The notes beneath the pieces were generated by a model that had not been told where the DNA came from, searched no databases, and saw nothing but the letters and a program-made list of their open reading frames with translations. Shown here piece by piece: positions 24,895 to 34,700 of a DNA stretch of 64,000 nucleotides. Within the stretch, counting starts at the first letter, position 1, and every line of letters starts with the position of its first letter. The DNA is taken from contig NZ_CP150917.1 in the NCBI RefSeq assembly GCF_039908645.1, positions 836,001 to 900,000 on the forward strand. Direction: 5' to 3'. Both the position numbers and the translations under genes were made by a program. The DNA comes from Pseudomonas helvetica (GTDB lineage: Bacteria > Pseudomonadota > Gammaproteobacteria > Pseudomonadales > Pseudomonadaceae).

Positions 24895-27837
24895 TTACTC
24901 CGCATCCAGGTGCATGGGCGTGACGACTCGGCCATCGCTTTCGGCTTCGCCCAGGTTAGCGTCAACGAAATACACCCGGTCATCGGCGAGCTGGGCTTTG
25001 TCGACCAGGTAGTCCTTGATGGTGCTGGCGCGATCCTGACCCAGTTGGCGCAGCAGCGCGGTGTCTGAAGACCAGAACTTGATCACGCCTTCACGCAGTT
25101 TGGCGGTGCGCTCTGCTTTGCCCAGTTGCGTCCATTCGGCCGGTGGCTGGGTTTTCAGGCGTGTGCGGTAAATGGCTTCGAGCAGCGGGCCTTTTTCGCT
25201 GTCCGGGACTGCCAGCAACGAAGCTTGCGCAGGGACTTTGTCGCCGCGACGCTGGAGCATTTTGTAGTAGTTGTACTGGTATTCACGTTCCAGTCGCTGT
25301 TCGGCAATCAAGGGGCCATCGCTCTTCTCGGCGGCGGTACCTTCGATTTCCAGGCGCAGGGCCGGACGTTCCTTGAGCGCTTTGGCCAGGGTATCGAGCG
25401 CCGACTCGGCGTTCTTGCTCAGCTCACTTGAACCGGGTGCGAACGACACGCTGCCCAGGTCCTCGGCCCCACTGCCGTTGACCAGCCCGCCAATGAGCTT
25501 GAAGGGTGCCTCGGCCGCGCGCACGATCAGGTTGCGCAGGGTTTGCCAGATGATCGGCATGATGCTGAATTGCGGGTTGTTCAGATCGCCTGTTATCGGC
25601 AGATCAATGGAAATTTTGCCATCGCTGTCCTTGAGCAAGGCGATGGCCAGTTTCAGCGGCAAGCTCACGGCGTCCGGGCTGTCGACTTTTTCGCCCAGTT
25701 GCAGTTGCTCCACCACCACTTTGTTTTCGGCTTTCAACTGGCCTTTGACGATCTGGTAGTGCAGGTCGAGATTGAGCCGGCCCTTGCGGATCCGGTAACC
25801 GGCAAATTTGCCGGAGTAGGGGGTCAGGGTGGTCAGTTCGACGCGTTTGAAACTGGTGGCGATATCCAGCGCGGTCATCGGGTCGAACGGGGTGACGCTG
25901 CCCTTGATGGTCACCGGGGCGTAGCGGTCGACTTTGCCCTTGATGTCGACGGCGGCAGGTTTGACCTGGCGGCTGTCGATGGTGCCGATCTGGCCGTTGA
26001 GCTGTTGAATGGCGGTGGCAAAGTTCGGTGTCAGGCTGAAGTCGGCGAAGTTCGCCGAACCGTCGTTGATCGCAATCGCGCCGATGTGGATACCCAGTGG
26101 CTTGTCCTTGCTTGCAGCAGGTTTCGCGGCGGCGGTTTTACTGCCGTTGTCGGGCGATTGCGGGATCAGCAGGTCGTTGATGTTGGTGGTGCGATCATCG
26201 TTGATCATGAAGCGCACATACGGCTGTTGCAGGTTGATCTTGTCGATCGACAGGCTATCGCCATGTTGGTAGTTCAGGCCTTCGACCACCACTTGCTGCC
26301 ACTTGAGGAAGTCGCGGGTTTTCAGAGTGTCCAGGGTGTGCAATTGGTCGACCTGAGCGCGGCCGGTAACGCTGAACGCCAGTGGCTCGGTGCTTTTCAG
26401 GTCAACCGCCAGGTCGCTGCCGAGCATCCCGGAACGCAGCTCCAGACGAATGAACGGGTTGATATAGGACTGGGCGACGCGCAAGTCGATGTCTTTGGTC
26501 TGGACCTTGAGTTTGGCGCTGATCGGCGCGAGGTTGACCTCGCCATTCGCGAGAATCTTGCCCTGCTTGCCCAGGCCGGTATCGACCTTGAGGGAGAACG
26601 GCGAACCATTGAGGCTATCGAAATTCTTCACGTCGACGTTCAGCGGGCCAAGCTCCAGTGCCACCGCCGGCTGGGCCTGACGGTCGGCCAAGTGCACTTG
26701 ATAGTTGCGCAGCTCGACATCCTTGAGCAGCACTTGCCAGGGCTTGCTCGGCACCGCCGGATCGGGTTTTGGTTGCGGCGAGTCTGCCGCCGCCGGAGCC
26801 TTGGTTGACTCGGGTTTTGTGGCCGGTTTGGTCGGTTGGCTGGCGAAGAGCTTCTGCCAGTCGAGCTGGCCATCGGCTTCGCGGGCGGCCCAGGTTTCGA
26901 GCTTCTGGCTGCGGATCTTGCCGACGATCACTTGTTGCTTGACCAGATCGACCGTGGTCTCGCTGACGTCCAGACGTTCGAGGCGCACCAGCGGCCGGCC
27001 ATCCGGGGCCTTGATGGCGAACGGAGCAACGCTGACCGAGGCGTTGTTCAGCAGCAGTTCGGTTCCCTGCGTCAGGTTGAACTTGTAATCGGTGCTCAGG
27101 TTCAGCGTTCCGTCTTCAAGCACCAGCGGCAATGCGTCACGCACGTAAGGCCACCAGGATTTCATTTTGCCGTCGGTGACTTTCAGTGTGCCTTCGGAGC
27201 TGATGGGCACCAGGCTGATGTGGCCGGTCCAGTCGATCCGGCCACCCGCCGGGCCAGCTGCGACGAGGGTCATGGCGGCGTTGTCGTCGGGCAGGGTACT
27301 GAGGTTGTTCAACTCCAGATTGAGCGTGTCGTACAGGAATTCGATCGGCTCGCTCGGGCGCAGGTCCTGGAAGTGCACATAACCACTGGCCAGATTGATG
27401 TGGTCGATGCGCAGCGGGAAGGGTTTGGCGTTCGGGTCCGCAGGCGTCGGCTCACTGGCTGGCAACTTGAACAGTTGCGTGAGGTTCAGGCTGCCGTCCT
27501 TGTTGAACAGAATCTCGGTTTTCGGCTTGTCCAGCTGCACATCGATCAAGTGCAGTGCACGAGTCCAGAGGCTATCGATTTGCAGGTTGGCGTACAGGCG
27601 CTCGAAGGCAAGCTGTTCCTTGCCCGGCTCGCCGATGTTCAGGCCCCACACGGTCAGTTCAAGACTGAAGGGATTGAGTTCGATCCGTTGAATGTGCGCA
27701 GGCACCGCCGCGTAGTTGGCCAATTGTTGATTGGCGATCCGCAAGGCGATGCCCGGTAAAATCAGAAACCCCAACACGCTGTAAAGGGCGACGGCAATCA
27801 ACAAGGCGCCGATGGCGCGAATCAATCCTTTGGGCAT
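24895..27837 (-). CDS. Large AsmA-like DUF748 envelope protein
   Basis: A 980-residue protein with one N-terminal membrane helix (about residues 3-30, LIRAIGALLIAVALYSVLGFLILPG) and a long periplasmic part of repeated beta-strand segments, matching DUF748 of the AsmA/TamB-like superfamily. Proteins of that superfamily form long hydrophobic grooves thought to move phospholipids between membranes. Near residues 340-365 is a low-complexity proline/alanine/lysine linker. The C-terminal ~170 residues (SVSFAPGSSELSKNAESALDTLA) resemble an OmpA-like peptidoglycan-binding region. The ATG at 27837 is preferred over an in-frame TTG at 27849. Co-transcribed with the DUF2845 gene. Confidence 0.85.
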   Translation of the reverse strand: MPKGLIRAIGALLIAVALYSVLGFLILPGIALRIANQQLANYAAVPAHIQRIELNPFSLELTVWGLNIGEPGKEQLAFERLYANLQIDSLWTRALHLIDVQLDKPKTEILFNKDGSLNLTQLFKLPASEPTPADPNAKPFPLRIDHINLASGYVHFQDLRPSEPIEFLYDTLNLELNNLSTLPDDNAAMTLVAAGPAGGRIDWTGHISLVPISSEGTLKVTDGKMKSWWPYVRDALPLVLEDGTLNLSTDYKFNLTQGTELLLNNASVSVAPFAIKAPDGRPLVRLERLDVSETTVDLVKQQVIVGKIRSQKLETWAAREADGQLDWQKLFASQPTKPATKPESTKAPAAADSPQPKPDPAVPSKPWQVLLKDVELRNYQVHLADRQAQPAVALELGPLNVDVKNFDSLNGSPFSLKVDTGLGKQGKILANGEVNLAPISAKLKVQTKDIDLRVAQSYINPFIRLELRSGMLGSDLAVDLKSTEPLAFSVTGRAQVDQLHTLDTLKTRDFLKWQQVVVEGLNYQHGDSLSIDKINLQQPYVRFMINDDRTTNINDLLIPQSPDNGSKTAAAKPAASKDKPLGIHIGAIAINDGSANFADFSLTPNFATAIQQLNGQIGTIDSRQVKPAAVDIKGKVDRYAPVTIKGSVTPFDPMTALDIATSFKRVELTTLTPYSGKFAGYRIRKGRLNLDLHYQIVKGQLKAENKVVVEQLQLGEKVDSPDAVSLPLKLAIALLKDSDGKISIDLPITGDLNNPQFSIMPIIWQTLRNLIVRAAEAPFKLIGGLVNGSGAEDLGSVSFAPGSSELSKNAESALDTLAKALKERPALRLEIEGTAAEKSDGPLIAEQRLEREYQYNYYKMLQRRGDKVPAQASLLAVPDSEKGPLLEAIYRTRLKTQPPAEWTQLGKAERTAKLREGVIKFWSSDTALLRQLGQDRASTIKDYLVDKAQLADDRVYFVDANLGEAESDGRVVTPMHLDAE

Positions 27838-27943
27838 GTTCGGCTTCAACTATCGGAATCGGGAGTGGCTTGGAGTATGGCATGCGATTCTGGTTCCAAA
27901 GCAATCACCTTGAACAGCAAATGTCAGGTTTTTTCGAAAGAGC

Positions 27944-28960
27944 TCAGAGTTGCAGGATCAGGGTTTTCAGCGGCGGCTGCTGATCCATCGACGGAAAGTC
28001 GCTGCCAGGTGTCAGCACTTTCCAGTCGCGCACCGGGCGTCCGGCCTTTTCTGCGCAGCGCAGCACCTGCTCACGCCAGTCGTCCATGCTGACTTTTGCC
28101 AGGTTGTTGCAGCAGATCAGCACGCCATCGTCGGCGGTGGCCAGTAGCGCCGGTTTGAGCAAACTCTGGTAGTCGCGCAGCAGGTCAACGGTGCCGAATG
28201 CACTTTTGGCCCAGGCGGGTGGATCGAGCAGGACCAGGTCGTACTGACGCTGTTCCAGGCGCGGATAACTGGGCAGTTTCTGTCCACGGCGCTGGCTGAT
28301 CGGCAGGCCGGCGAGTTGGCGGATGGCCGGGAAGTAATCGGACTGTACGAACTGCATGCTTGGCAATTGCGGGTTGAGCAGACCGTTCTCACGGCCGACT
28401 GCCAGGTTACCCTCGGCGAAATCCAGATTGCACACCTCGCGTGCACCGCCAGCCGCCGCGGCAAGGCCGACGCCGCAGGTGTAGGCGAACAGGTTCAGCA
28501 CGCTTTTGCCGGCGCTGTGGTCCTTGACCCAGCCGCGGGCGTTGCGCAGGTCGAGAAACAGCAGCGGATCCTGTCCGGCGTGGCGACCACGGACCCGGTA
28601 GTTCAGGCCCCATTCGTGGCCCACCATGTCGACAAGCGCGGCCTCTTCGGCGCGGTAGACCGTGTCTTCGCGATCAATGCGCGAGTTACCCCGCGAGCGG
28701 TCGTTATAGACCAGCAGGGTGTTGAGGTTGAGGTGCTGATTGATGACCTCGTGCAACGTGAGCAAGTCATCGCGTTCCAGCGACTGGTGAAAGCTCTGGA
28801 CCAGCAGTTGCGGGCCGTAACGGTCGACGGTCAGGCCGCCGGCACCTTCCTGGCTGCCATGAAACAGTCGATAGCAGTCGGTGCCTTGCGAGTGGAGCTC
28901 GGCGAGCAAGTCTTGGCGATGATCGAGGGCGGCGCGCAGCGCCTGATTCAAGGAAGACAT
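27944..28960 (-). CDS. Class I SAM-dependent rRNA methyltransferase (RlmI/COG1092-like)
   Basis: A 338-residue methyltransferase. Seen: an N-terminal RNA-binding-like half (DCYRLFHGSQEGAGGLTVDRYG...), then a Rossmann SAM domain with motif I KSVLNLFAYTCGVGLAAAAGG (in part), motif II VCNLDFAEGNL and the catalytic motif DLVLLDPPAWAKS. These match the COG1092 family that includes RlmI, which methylates C5 of cytosine 1962 in 23S rRNA; that family's PUA domain is not obvious here. The ATG at 28960 (MSSLNQALRAAL) is chosen; the upstream extension overlaps a repeat element. Exact target base is inferred. Confidence 0.82.
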   Translation of the reverse strand: MSSLNQALRAALDHRQDLLAELHSQGTDCYRLFHGSQEGAGGLTVDRYGPQLLVQSFHQSLERDDLLTLHEVINQHLNLNTLLVYNDRSRGNSRIDREDTVYRAEEAALVDMVGHEWGLNYRVRGRHAGQDPLLFLDLRNARGWVKDHSAGKSVLNLFAYTCGVGLAAAAGGAREVCNLDFAEGNLAVGRENGLLNPQLPSMQFVQSDYFPAIRQLAGLPISQRRGQKLPSYPRLEQRQYDLVLLDPPAWAKSAFGTVDLLRDYQSLLKPALLATADDGVLICCNNLAKVSMDDWREQVLRCAEKAGRPVRDWKVLTPGSDFPSMDQQPPLKTLILQL

Positions 28961-29019
28961 GGACGCGCCTTGCTGGGGAATTTGGCGCGAGAGTTTAACA
29001 GGATTGTGATCGATGGATC

Positions 29020-29158
29020 CCCTGTGGCGAGGGAGCTTGCTCCCGCTCGGGTGCGCAGCGCCCGTAAAACATTCGACCGTGCTCTGTCTGAAAGAACTCG
29101 GCTGCAGGATTTGGGAGCGCTTCGCGCTCCAGCGGGAGCAAGCTCCCTCGCCACAGGG
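29020..29158. repeat. Pseudomonas palindromic repeat pair (GAGGGAGCTTGCTCCC type)
   Basis: Outer arms CCCTGTGGCGAGGGAGCTTG and its exact inverse at 29131-29158 are 28 bases long; an inner hairpin GGAGCGCTTCGCGCTCC lies at 29114-29130. This looks like two inverted REP units (a REPIN-type doublet) in the gap between two minus-strand genes. Confidence 0.88.
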
Positions 29159-29204
29159 TAATTGTTTGGCGAGGACTTGGTGTTCGATCGGCAGCAGTAC
29201 GCAT

Positions 29205-30077
29205 TCAGCTGGGGATTCCCATCCGCCGTTTGGCCCGCTGCACCGAACCATTGCGCACCGCCCAGCGCAGCATCGGGGCACTGCGATTGACGCTGGCGCG
29301 AATCAGTTTGCGTTGCAGCGGATTCTGGCGGACACCAAGCATGTCACTGGCCCAGTCGGGCAGCAGGTCGATGCCCGCTTGCATCATCAGCCCACCGAAG
29401 GGCCTGGCCAGGCGGCTGGGTGACGGTGCAGCGAGGAGCAACCGCAGCACTTCGCGGCTGCGTTCATCGCACAGTAGTTGTGGGCGAATTCGCTCAAGGT
29501 ATTCGCTGATTTCCCGCCGTGAGCGCGGAACATCGCGGGCGCCCAGACGCTCGGCGACCAAGGCGATCTCGCTGTAGTAACGGTCCTGATCGGCGGGCGA
29601 AAGATTCGGATTGCGGTAGCGCAAATGTGCGGTGAGGAAACTGCTGACCTCGGCCACATGGACCCAGGTCAGCAGGTCCGGATCGCTGGCGGCATAAGGG
29701 CGCCCATCGGGCGCGGTGCCGACCACTTGCAGGTGAATGGTGCGCACTTTCTCGATCAGCCACTCGGCGTCCTGACGCGAACCGAAGGTGGTACCGGAGA
29801 TGAACTGCCCGGTGCGGCGCAGTCGACCGAGCATGTCCTCACGGAAATTCGAGTGGTCCCAGACCCCGGCCAGTGCCAGCGGGTGCAAGGCTTGCAGCAT
29901 CAAGGCGCTGATGCCGCCGATGAGCATGCTGCTGAAGTCGCCATGCACTTGCCAGCTCACCGAGTCGGGGCCGAAGAGCCCGGGATCGCCCTTGGGGTTT
30001 TCCAGGTCGAGCTTGCCCAGCGAAAGGCCGGACAGGCTCATGATCTGGGTTTCGATACGGCTACGGATGAATTCCAT
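29205..30077 (-). CDS. MpaB-type oxygenase (DUF2236, latex-clearing-like)
   Basis: A 290-residue protein of the DUF2236/MpaB family, related to the rubber oxygenase Lcp and fungal MpaB. Seen: LFGPDSVSWQVHGDFSSMLIGGISALMLQALHPLALAGVWDHSNF (in segments) and HLRYRNPNLSPADQDRYYSE. Family: members carry a b-type heme bound by conserved histidines; the histidines in ALHPLALAG and WVHVAEV are the candidates here. It probably oxidises lipids or terpenoid-like substrates, but the substrate is unknown. It is followed by a palindromic repeat and lies upstream of the RlmI-like gene. Confidence 0.85.
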   Translation of the reverse strand: MEFIRSRIETQIMSLSGLSLGKLDLENPKGDPGLFGPDSVSWQVHGDFSSMLIGGISALMLQALHPLALAGVWDHSNFREDMLGRLRRTGQFISGTTFGSRQDAEWLIEKVRTIHLQVVGTAPDGRPYAASDPDLLTWVHVAEVSSFLTAHLRYRNPNLSPADQDRYYSEIALVAERLGARDVPRSRREISEYLERIRPQLLCDERSREVLRLLLAAPSPSRLARPFGGLMMQAGIDLLPDWASDMLGVRQNPLQRKLIRASVNRSAPMLRWAVRNGSVQRAKRRMGIPS

Positions 30078-30140
30078 GACGACTCGGTGGCTATGGCATT
30101 TAAAAAGTGCGCGGCCAACGGCCGCGCTTGGGTGAACAGA

Positions 30141-32078
30141 TCATTGGTTCAGACGCTTGTCGATCAGCCCGGCGACCACGCTGGGGTCGGCCAGGGTCGA
30201 GGTGTCACCGAGGCTGTCGAGCTCATTGCAGGCAATCTTGCGCAGGATGCGCCGCATGATCTTGCCCGAACGGGTTTTCGGCAAGGCCGGCGCCCATTGA
30301 ATCAGATCGGGTCTGGCGAAACTGCCGATTTCCTGGCTGACGTGGGCCAGCAGTTCTTTCTTCAATGCGTCGCTGGGTTCGATGCCGTTCATCGGCGTGA
30401 CAAAGGCGTAGATGCCCTGGCCCTTGAGGTCGTGGGGGTAACCGACCACCGCAGCCTCGGCGATGCTGTCATGCAGCACCAGTGCGCTTTCGACTTCGGC
30501 GGTGCCGATGCGGTGCCCGGAGACGTTGATCACATCATCGATGCGTCCGGTGATCCAGTAGTCGCCGTCTTCATCGCGCCGTGCGCCGTCGCCGGTGAAG
30601 TAGTAGCCGGGATAGGGTTTGAAATAGGTATCGATCATGCGTTGCGGGTCGCCATAGACACTGCGGATTTGCCCTGGCCAGCTTGATTTTATGGCGAGCA
30701 CGCCGCTGCCGGCGCCGCTGATTTCCTTACCGTGTTCATCGAGCAATACCGGTTGCACGCCGAACATCGGCCGGGTTGCGCAACCGGGTTTGATCCGTTG
30801 TGCACTGACCAGCGGGCTGAGCATGATGCCGCCGGTTTCGGTCTGCCACCATGTGTCGACGATCGGGCAGCGCTGCTCGCCGACTGCGTTGAAATACCAG
30901 TCCCAGGCTTCCGGGTTGATCGGCTCGCCAACGCTGCCCAGCAGCCGCAAACTGGCGCGTGAGCTGTCTTTCAACGGCTCCAGGCCTTCGCGCATCAGGG
31001 CTCGCAAGGCGGTGGGTGCGGTGTAGAAGATGTTCACCTGATGCTTGTCGATGACCTGCCAGAACCGCGAGCTGTTCGGGTAGCTTGGCACGCCTTCGAA
31101 GATCAGTGTGGTCGCGCCATTGGCCAGTGGCCCGTAGACGATGTAGCTGTGGCCGGTGACCCAGCCGACGTCGGCGGTGCACCAGAAGACTTCACCGTCG
31201 CGGTAGTCGAACACGTACTTGAAGGTCATCGCCGCTTGCAGCAGATAGCCGCCAGTGGTGTGTAGCACGCCTTTGGGTTTACCGGTGCTGCCGGAAGTGT
31301 AAAGGATGAACAACGGGTCTTCGGCGTCCATGGGTTCTGGCGGGCAGTCGTCGCTGACGTCGCGTAGGGCCTGGTGATACCAGAGGTCGCGGCCCTCGAC
31401 CCAATTGACCTCGATCTGAGTGTGTTCGACCACTACGACAGTACTGACGGCCGGGCAACTGAGCAGGGCTTTGTCGACGTTCTGTTTGAGCGGTACGTAT
31501 TTACCGCCACGTACCCCTTCATCGGCGGTAATCACGGTGCGGCAGTCCGCGTCGAGGATCCGGTCACGCAGGGAATCGGGGGAAAACCCGCCAAAGACCA
31601 CCGAGTGCACGGCGCCGATGCGTGCACAGGCGAGCATTGCGTAGGCGGCTTCAGGGATCATTGGCATGTAGATGCACACCCGGTCGCCTTTTTTTACGCC
31701 ACGGCTTTTCAGCACGTTGGCCAGGCGGCAAACGCAGTGATGAAGTTTTTGGTAGGTGATGTGCAGCGATTCAGCCGGGTCGTCGCCTTCCCAGATGATC
31801 GCGGTCTGTTCGCCGCGTTGGGCGAGGTGGCGATCGATGCAGTTATAGCTGACGTTGAGCTGAGCACCGGCAAACCATTGTGCCGCGCCGGTTTTGATAT
31901 TCGTGTGTTGAACGCTTTGCCAGGGGGTCGACCAGTCAAGAAAACGCTTGGCCTGTTCGGCCCAGAAAACCTCGGGTTGCTCGATGGATTGGCGGTACAG
32001 GCGCTGGTAGTCGTCCTGACTCAGTTGCGCAGCCTGGCGGACGGCATCGGCTTTGGGGAACGTGCTGATATCGAACAT
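30141..32078 (-). CDS. acsA: Acetyl-CoA synthetase
   Basis: Activates acetate to acetyl-CoA through acetyl-AMP in the cytoplasm. Seen in 645 residues: the AMP-binding signature [18 protein letters not shown] (about 260-280), [19 protein letters not shown], the [14 protein letters not shown] substrate motif, [21 protein letters not shown] with the ATP-site residues, and near the C terminus [11 protein letters not shown], whose lysine is the classical site of regulation by acetylation. The length is the family norm. It is a single-gene unit; pseudomonad acs genes are induced on acetate and ethanol and subject to catabolite control. No obvious A-rich Crc motif is seen at its start. Confidence 0.96.
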   Translation of the reverse strand: MFDISTFPKADAVRQAAQLSQDDYQRLYRQSIEQPEVFWAEQAKRFLDWSTPWQSVQHTNIKTGAAQWFAGAQLNVSYNCIDRHLAQRGEQTAIIWEGDDPAESLHITYQKLHHCVCRLANVLKSRGVKKGDRVCIYMPMIPEAAYAMLACARIGAVHSVVFGGFSPDSLRDRILDADCRTVITADEGVRGGKYVPLKQNVDKALLSCPAVSTVVVVEHTQIEVNWVEGRDLWYHQALRDVSDDCPPEPMDAEDPLFILYTSGSTGKPKGVLHTTGGYLLQAAMTFKYVFDYRDGEVFWCTADVGWVTGHSYIVYGPLANGATTLIFEGVPSYPNSSRFWQVIDKHQVNIFYTAPTALRALMREGLEPLKDSSRASLRLLGSVGEPINPEAWDWYFNAVGEQRCPIVDTWWQTETGGIMLSPLVSAQRIKPGCATRPMFGVQPVLLDEHGKEISGAGSGVLAIKSSWPGQIRSVYGDPQRMIDTYFKPYPGYYFTGDGARRDEDGDYWITGRIDDVINVSGHRIGTAEVESALVLHDSIAEAAVVGYPHDLKGQGIYAFVTPMNGIEPSDALKKELLAHVSQEIGSFARPDLIQWAPALPKTRSGKIMRRILRKIACNELDSLGDTSTLADPSVVAGLIDKRLNQ

Positions 32079-32159
32079 GGCGGTTCCTTATGCTTGTATT
32101 GCACAAGTGATAAAGATGCGCCGAGTGACTATCGGGTTCAAGAGGGGAGCTACGCGACC

Positions 32160-32243
32160 CTCGTAGGAGCAGAGCTTGCTCGCGATGAACGATGATGCGG
32201 TGTATCGGATACACCGCAGCGCCTGCATCGCGAGCAAGCTTTG
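32160..32243. repeat. Pseudomonas palindromic repeat (AGCTTGCTCGCGATG type)
   Basis: Arms AGCTTGCTCGCGATG (32173-32187) and CATCGCGAGCAAGCT (32226-32240) enclose a second hairpin GCGGTGTATC/GATACACCGC. It occupies the gap between pgi and acsA, both on the minus strand, just downstream of pgi. Confidence 0.88.
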
Positions 32244-32252
32244 AGGGTCAAA

Positions 32253-33917
32253 TCACCCGCGGTGACGACCGCGGAAGTAGTTGATCAGGCCCTGGGTCGA
32301 AGCGTCTTCGGCCGGGGTTTCTTCGCTGCCGACCAGGCGGCTGTAGACGCCTTTGCCCAGCTCCTTGCCCAACTCAACACCCCATTGGTCGAAGGCGTTG
32401 ATGCCCCAGATCACGCTCTGCACGAACACCTTGTGCTCGTACATCGCCACCAGCGCGCCAAGACGACGCGGGCTGATGCGCTCGACCACCAGGGTGTTGC
32501 TCGGGCGGTTGCCCGGGATCACCTTGTGCGGCGCGAGTTTTTGCACCTGGTCTTCGGCCACGCCTTTTTCACGCAGCTCGGCTTCCGCCTCGGCGCGGGT
32601 CTTGCCGAGCATCAGCGCCTGGCTTTGCGACAGGCAGTTGGCGTACAGCCACTGATGGTGGTCGGCAACCGGGTTGAAGCTGACGATCGGCACGATGAAG
32701 TCGGCTGGAATCAGCTGGGTGCCTTGGTGCAGCAACTGGTGATAGGCGTGTTGACCGTTGCAACCGACGCCGCCCCAGATGACCGGACCGGTATCGGTGG
32801 AAACCGGCGTGCCGTCCTGACGTACGCTCTTGCCGTTGGACTCCATGTCCAGTTGCTGCAAGTGCTTGGTGATGTTGCGCAGGTAGTGGTCATACGGCAG
32901 GATCGCGTGGCTTTGCGCGCCCCAGAAGTTGCCATACCAGACACCGAGCAATGCCAGCAGCACCGGCATGTTCTGTTCGAACGGTGCGCTCTGGAAGTGC
33001 TGGTCCATGGTGTAGGCGCCGGACAGCAGTTCCTTGAAGTTCGACATGCCGATGGCCAGGGCAATCGGCAAACCGATGGCCGACCACAGCGAGTAACGCC
33101 CACCAACCCAGTCCCACATCGGGAAGATGTTTTCTTCGCGAATACCGAAGGCCACGGCCGCAGCGTTGTTGCTCGAAACGGCGATGAAGTGGCGATACAG
33201 CTCGGCTTCGGAGCCGCCCTGAGCCAGGTACCAGGCGCGAGCGGCCTGGGCGTTTTTCAGGGTTTCGAGGGTGTTGAAGGATTTCGAGGAAACGATGAAC
33301 AGCGTGGTTTCGGCACGAATCTTTGCCGACAGCTCATGGAATTCGCTGCCGTCGATGTTCGCCAGGTAATGGCAGCGCACGCCTTTCTGGGCGTAGGACA
33401 ACAGCGCTTCGGACACCAGTTCAGGGCCGAGGAACGAACCACCGATGCCGATGTTCACCACGTCAGTGATCGGCTTCTCGGTGTAACCACGCCACAGGCC
33501 GTCGTGAATGCGCCCGACCAGCTCGGTGATCTGGTTCAGCACTTTGTGCACGTCAGGCATGACGTTGACGCCATTGACCGACAGCTTGTCGCCCACCGGG
33601 CGGCGCAGGGCCGTATGCAACGCCGGACGGCCTTCGGAGGCATTGACGATTTCGCCGTTGAACAACGCCTTGATCGCGTCTTGCAAGCCGACTTCGTTCG
33701 CCAGGCCCACCAGCAGATTGCGGGTTTCGGTGTTGATCAGGTTTTTCGAGTAATCAAGAAATAGTCCACAGCTGCTCAGTGTGAACTGGGTAAAACGCTG
33801 CGGGTCGGCATTGAACGCTTCGCGCATGCTGAAATCCTGCATGGCTTGGCGGTGATCATTCAGCGCCTGCCAGGCTGGCAGAGCGGTAACGTCATGAGGA
33901 GTGCGGTAGTACGCCAT
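32253..33917 (-). CDS. pgi: Glucose-6-phosphate isomerase
   Basis: Interconverts glucose-6-phosphate and fructose-6-phosphate; in pseudomonads, which lack phosphofructokinase, it mainly serves gluconeogenesis and the Entner-Doudoroff cycle. Seen in 554 residues: the two SIS folds, family signature [17 protein letters not shown], phosphate-binding [15 protein letters not shown], the [11 protein letters not shown] loop and the catalytic QLGVELGK-like [11 protein letters not shown] and [16 protein letters not shown] ([12 protein letters not shown]) motifs. The length is normal for the E. coli-like class. It is separated from panD by about 240 bases and reads in the same direction. Confidence 0.97.
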   Translation of the reverse strand: MAYYRTPHDVTALPAWQALNDHRQAMQDFSMREAFNADPQRFTQFTLSSCGLFLDYSKNLINTETRNLLVGLANEVGLQDAIKALFNGEIVNASEGRPALHTALRRPVGDKLSVNGVNVMPDVHKVLNQITELVGRIHDGLWRGYTEKPITDVVNIGIGGSFLGPELVSEALLSYAQKGVRCHYLANIDGSEFHELSAKIRAETTLFIVSSKSFNTLETLKNAQAARAWYLAQGGSEAELYRHFIAVSSNNAAAVAFGIREENIFPMWDWVGGRYSLWSAIGLPIALAIGMSNFKELLSGAYTMDQHFQSAPFEQNMPVLLALLGVWYGNFWGAQSHAILPYDHYLRNITKHLQQLDMESNGKSVRQDGTPVSTDTGPVIWGGVGCNGQHAYHQLLHQGTQLIPADFIVPIVSFNPVADHHQWLYANCLSQSQALMLGKTRAEAEAELREKGVAEDQVQKLAPHKVIPGNRPSNTLVVERISPRRLGALVAMYEHKVFVQSVIWGINAFDQWGVELGKELGKGVYSRLVGSEETPAEDASTQGLINYFRGRHRG

Positions 33918-34086
33918 CGCTGCGGGTTTCCTTTTACTTGGACTGCCTTTAGGACACTGAAAAATCCGGAATGTCCTGTTTGATGACAGGCGCCCTCCGG
34001 TTGAACTGCGAATAAACGATTTAATAGCGCAGGGCGATTACAGTAAACCTCGCGGTGTGATCTGTCTTGGCTTTGTCTGACCTGTG

Positions 34087-34108
34087 GCCGGTACTATTTT
34101 GTACCGGC
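34087..34108. other. Perfect palindrome in the panD-pgi gap
   Basis: GCCGGTAC-TATTTT-GTACCGGC is a perfect 8-base inverted repeat 55 bases after the panD stop and about 170 bases before pgi. No T-tract follows on the minus strand, so it could be a weak terminator for panD or an operator for pgi. Confidence 0.5.
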
Positions 34109-34161
34109 ACTTAAGGTCGCCAGGCAGGCGGGCTTTCAGTGTTCGGAGTACGGGGGAGGGC

Positions 34162-34542
34162 TCAGGCGACCTGAACCGGGATGGCATTGCTGGTATGGCT
34201 CAGCTCGTTGCCGGGGGCCATGTAGAGCATGCGCGGTTTGAAATTGAGCAGTTCGGCTTCGCTGTAATGAGCGTAAGCGCAGATGATCACCCGATCACCG
34301 ACCTTGGCCTTGTGTGCGGCGGCACCGTTGACCGAGATCATGCGCGAGCCTTCTTCGCCACGAATGGCGTAAGTGGTGAAGCGTTCGCCGTTGTCGACGT
34401 TGTAGATCTGGATCTGTTCGTACTCACGGATCCCGGACAGGTCCAGCCATTCGCCGTCGATGGCGCAAGAGCCTTCGTAGTCGAGCACTGCGTGGGTAAC
34501 TTCGGCGCGATGCAGCTTGGCTTTGAGCATGATGGCGTGCAT
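34162..34542 (-). CDS. panD: Aspartate 1-decarboxylase
   Basis: Makes beta-alanine from aspartate for pantothenate synthesis. It is a pyruvoyl enzyme made by self-cleavage. Seen in 126 residues: the cleavage site between G24 and S25 in [10 protein letters not shown], lysine 9 and tyrosine 58-type active-site residues in [14 protein letters not shown] and [20 protein letters not shown]. The 381-base gene is normal in length. It lies 159 bases downstream of panC on the same strand, with a palindromic repeat in between, so it probably has its own transcript or is reached by read-through. Confidence 0.96.
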   Translation of the reverse strand: MHAIMLKAKLHRAEVTHAVLDYEGSCAIDGEWLDLSGIREYEQIQIYNVDNGERFTTYAIRGEEGSRMISVNGAAAHKAKVGDRVIICAYAHYSEAELLNFKPRMLYMAPGNELSHTSNAIPVQVA

Positions 34543-34613
34543 GAGTGTTTCCCTTGGTCAGATCCGAACGGCGGGCAGTTTGCCCGAAGCTTTTGAGGCC
34601 GGCAATACACCGC

Positions 34614-34689
34614 AAAAGATCGCAGCCTGCGGCAGCTCCTACACCGAATCGTATAATTCTGTAGTTGCTGCCGCCGGCTGCGATCTTTT
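34614..34689. repeat. Pseudomonas palindromic repeat (GATCGCAGCCTGC type), second copy
   Basis: Arms AAAAGATCGCAGCCTGCGGC and the matching GCCGCCGGCTGCGATCTTTT are close relatives of the copy at 24515. The loop (CCGAATCGTATAATTC) differs. It lies between panC and panD. Confidence 0.87.
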
Positions 34690-34700
34690 GATCTTGCCCT

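Noticed and set aside
32241..33764. 507-codon open frame on the plus strand
   Set aside because: Antisense to pgi, no recognisable protein features; a GC-bias artefact. The same applies to long frames opposite mrcB (54939-56663), ilvI (58795-60441), ilvC (61011-62009) and the kinase fusion (52860-54218).
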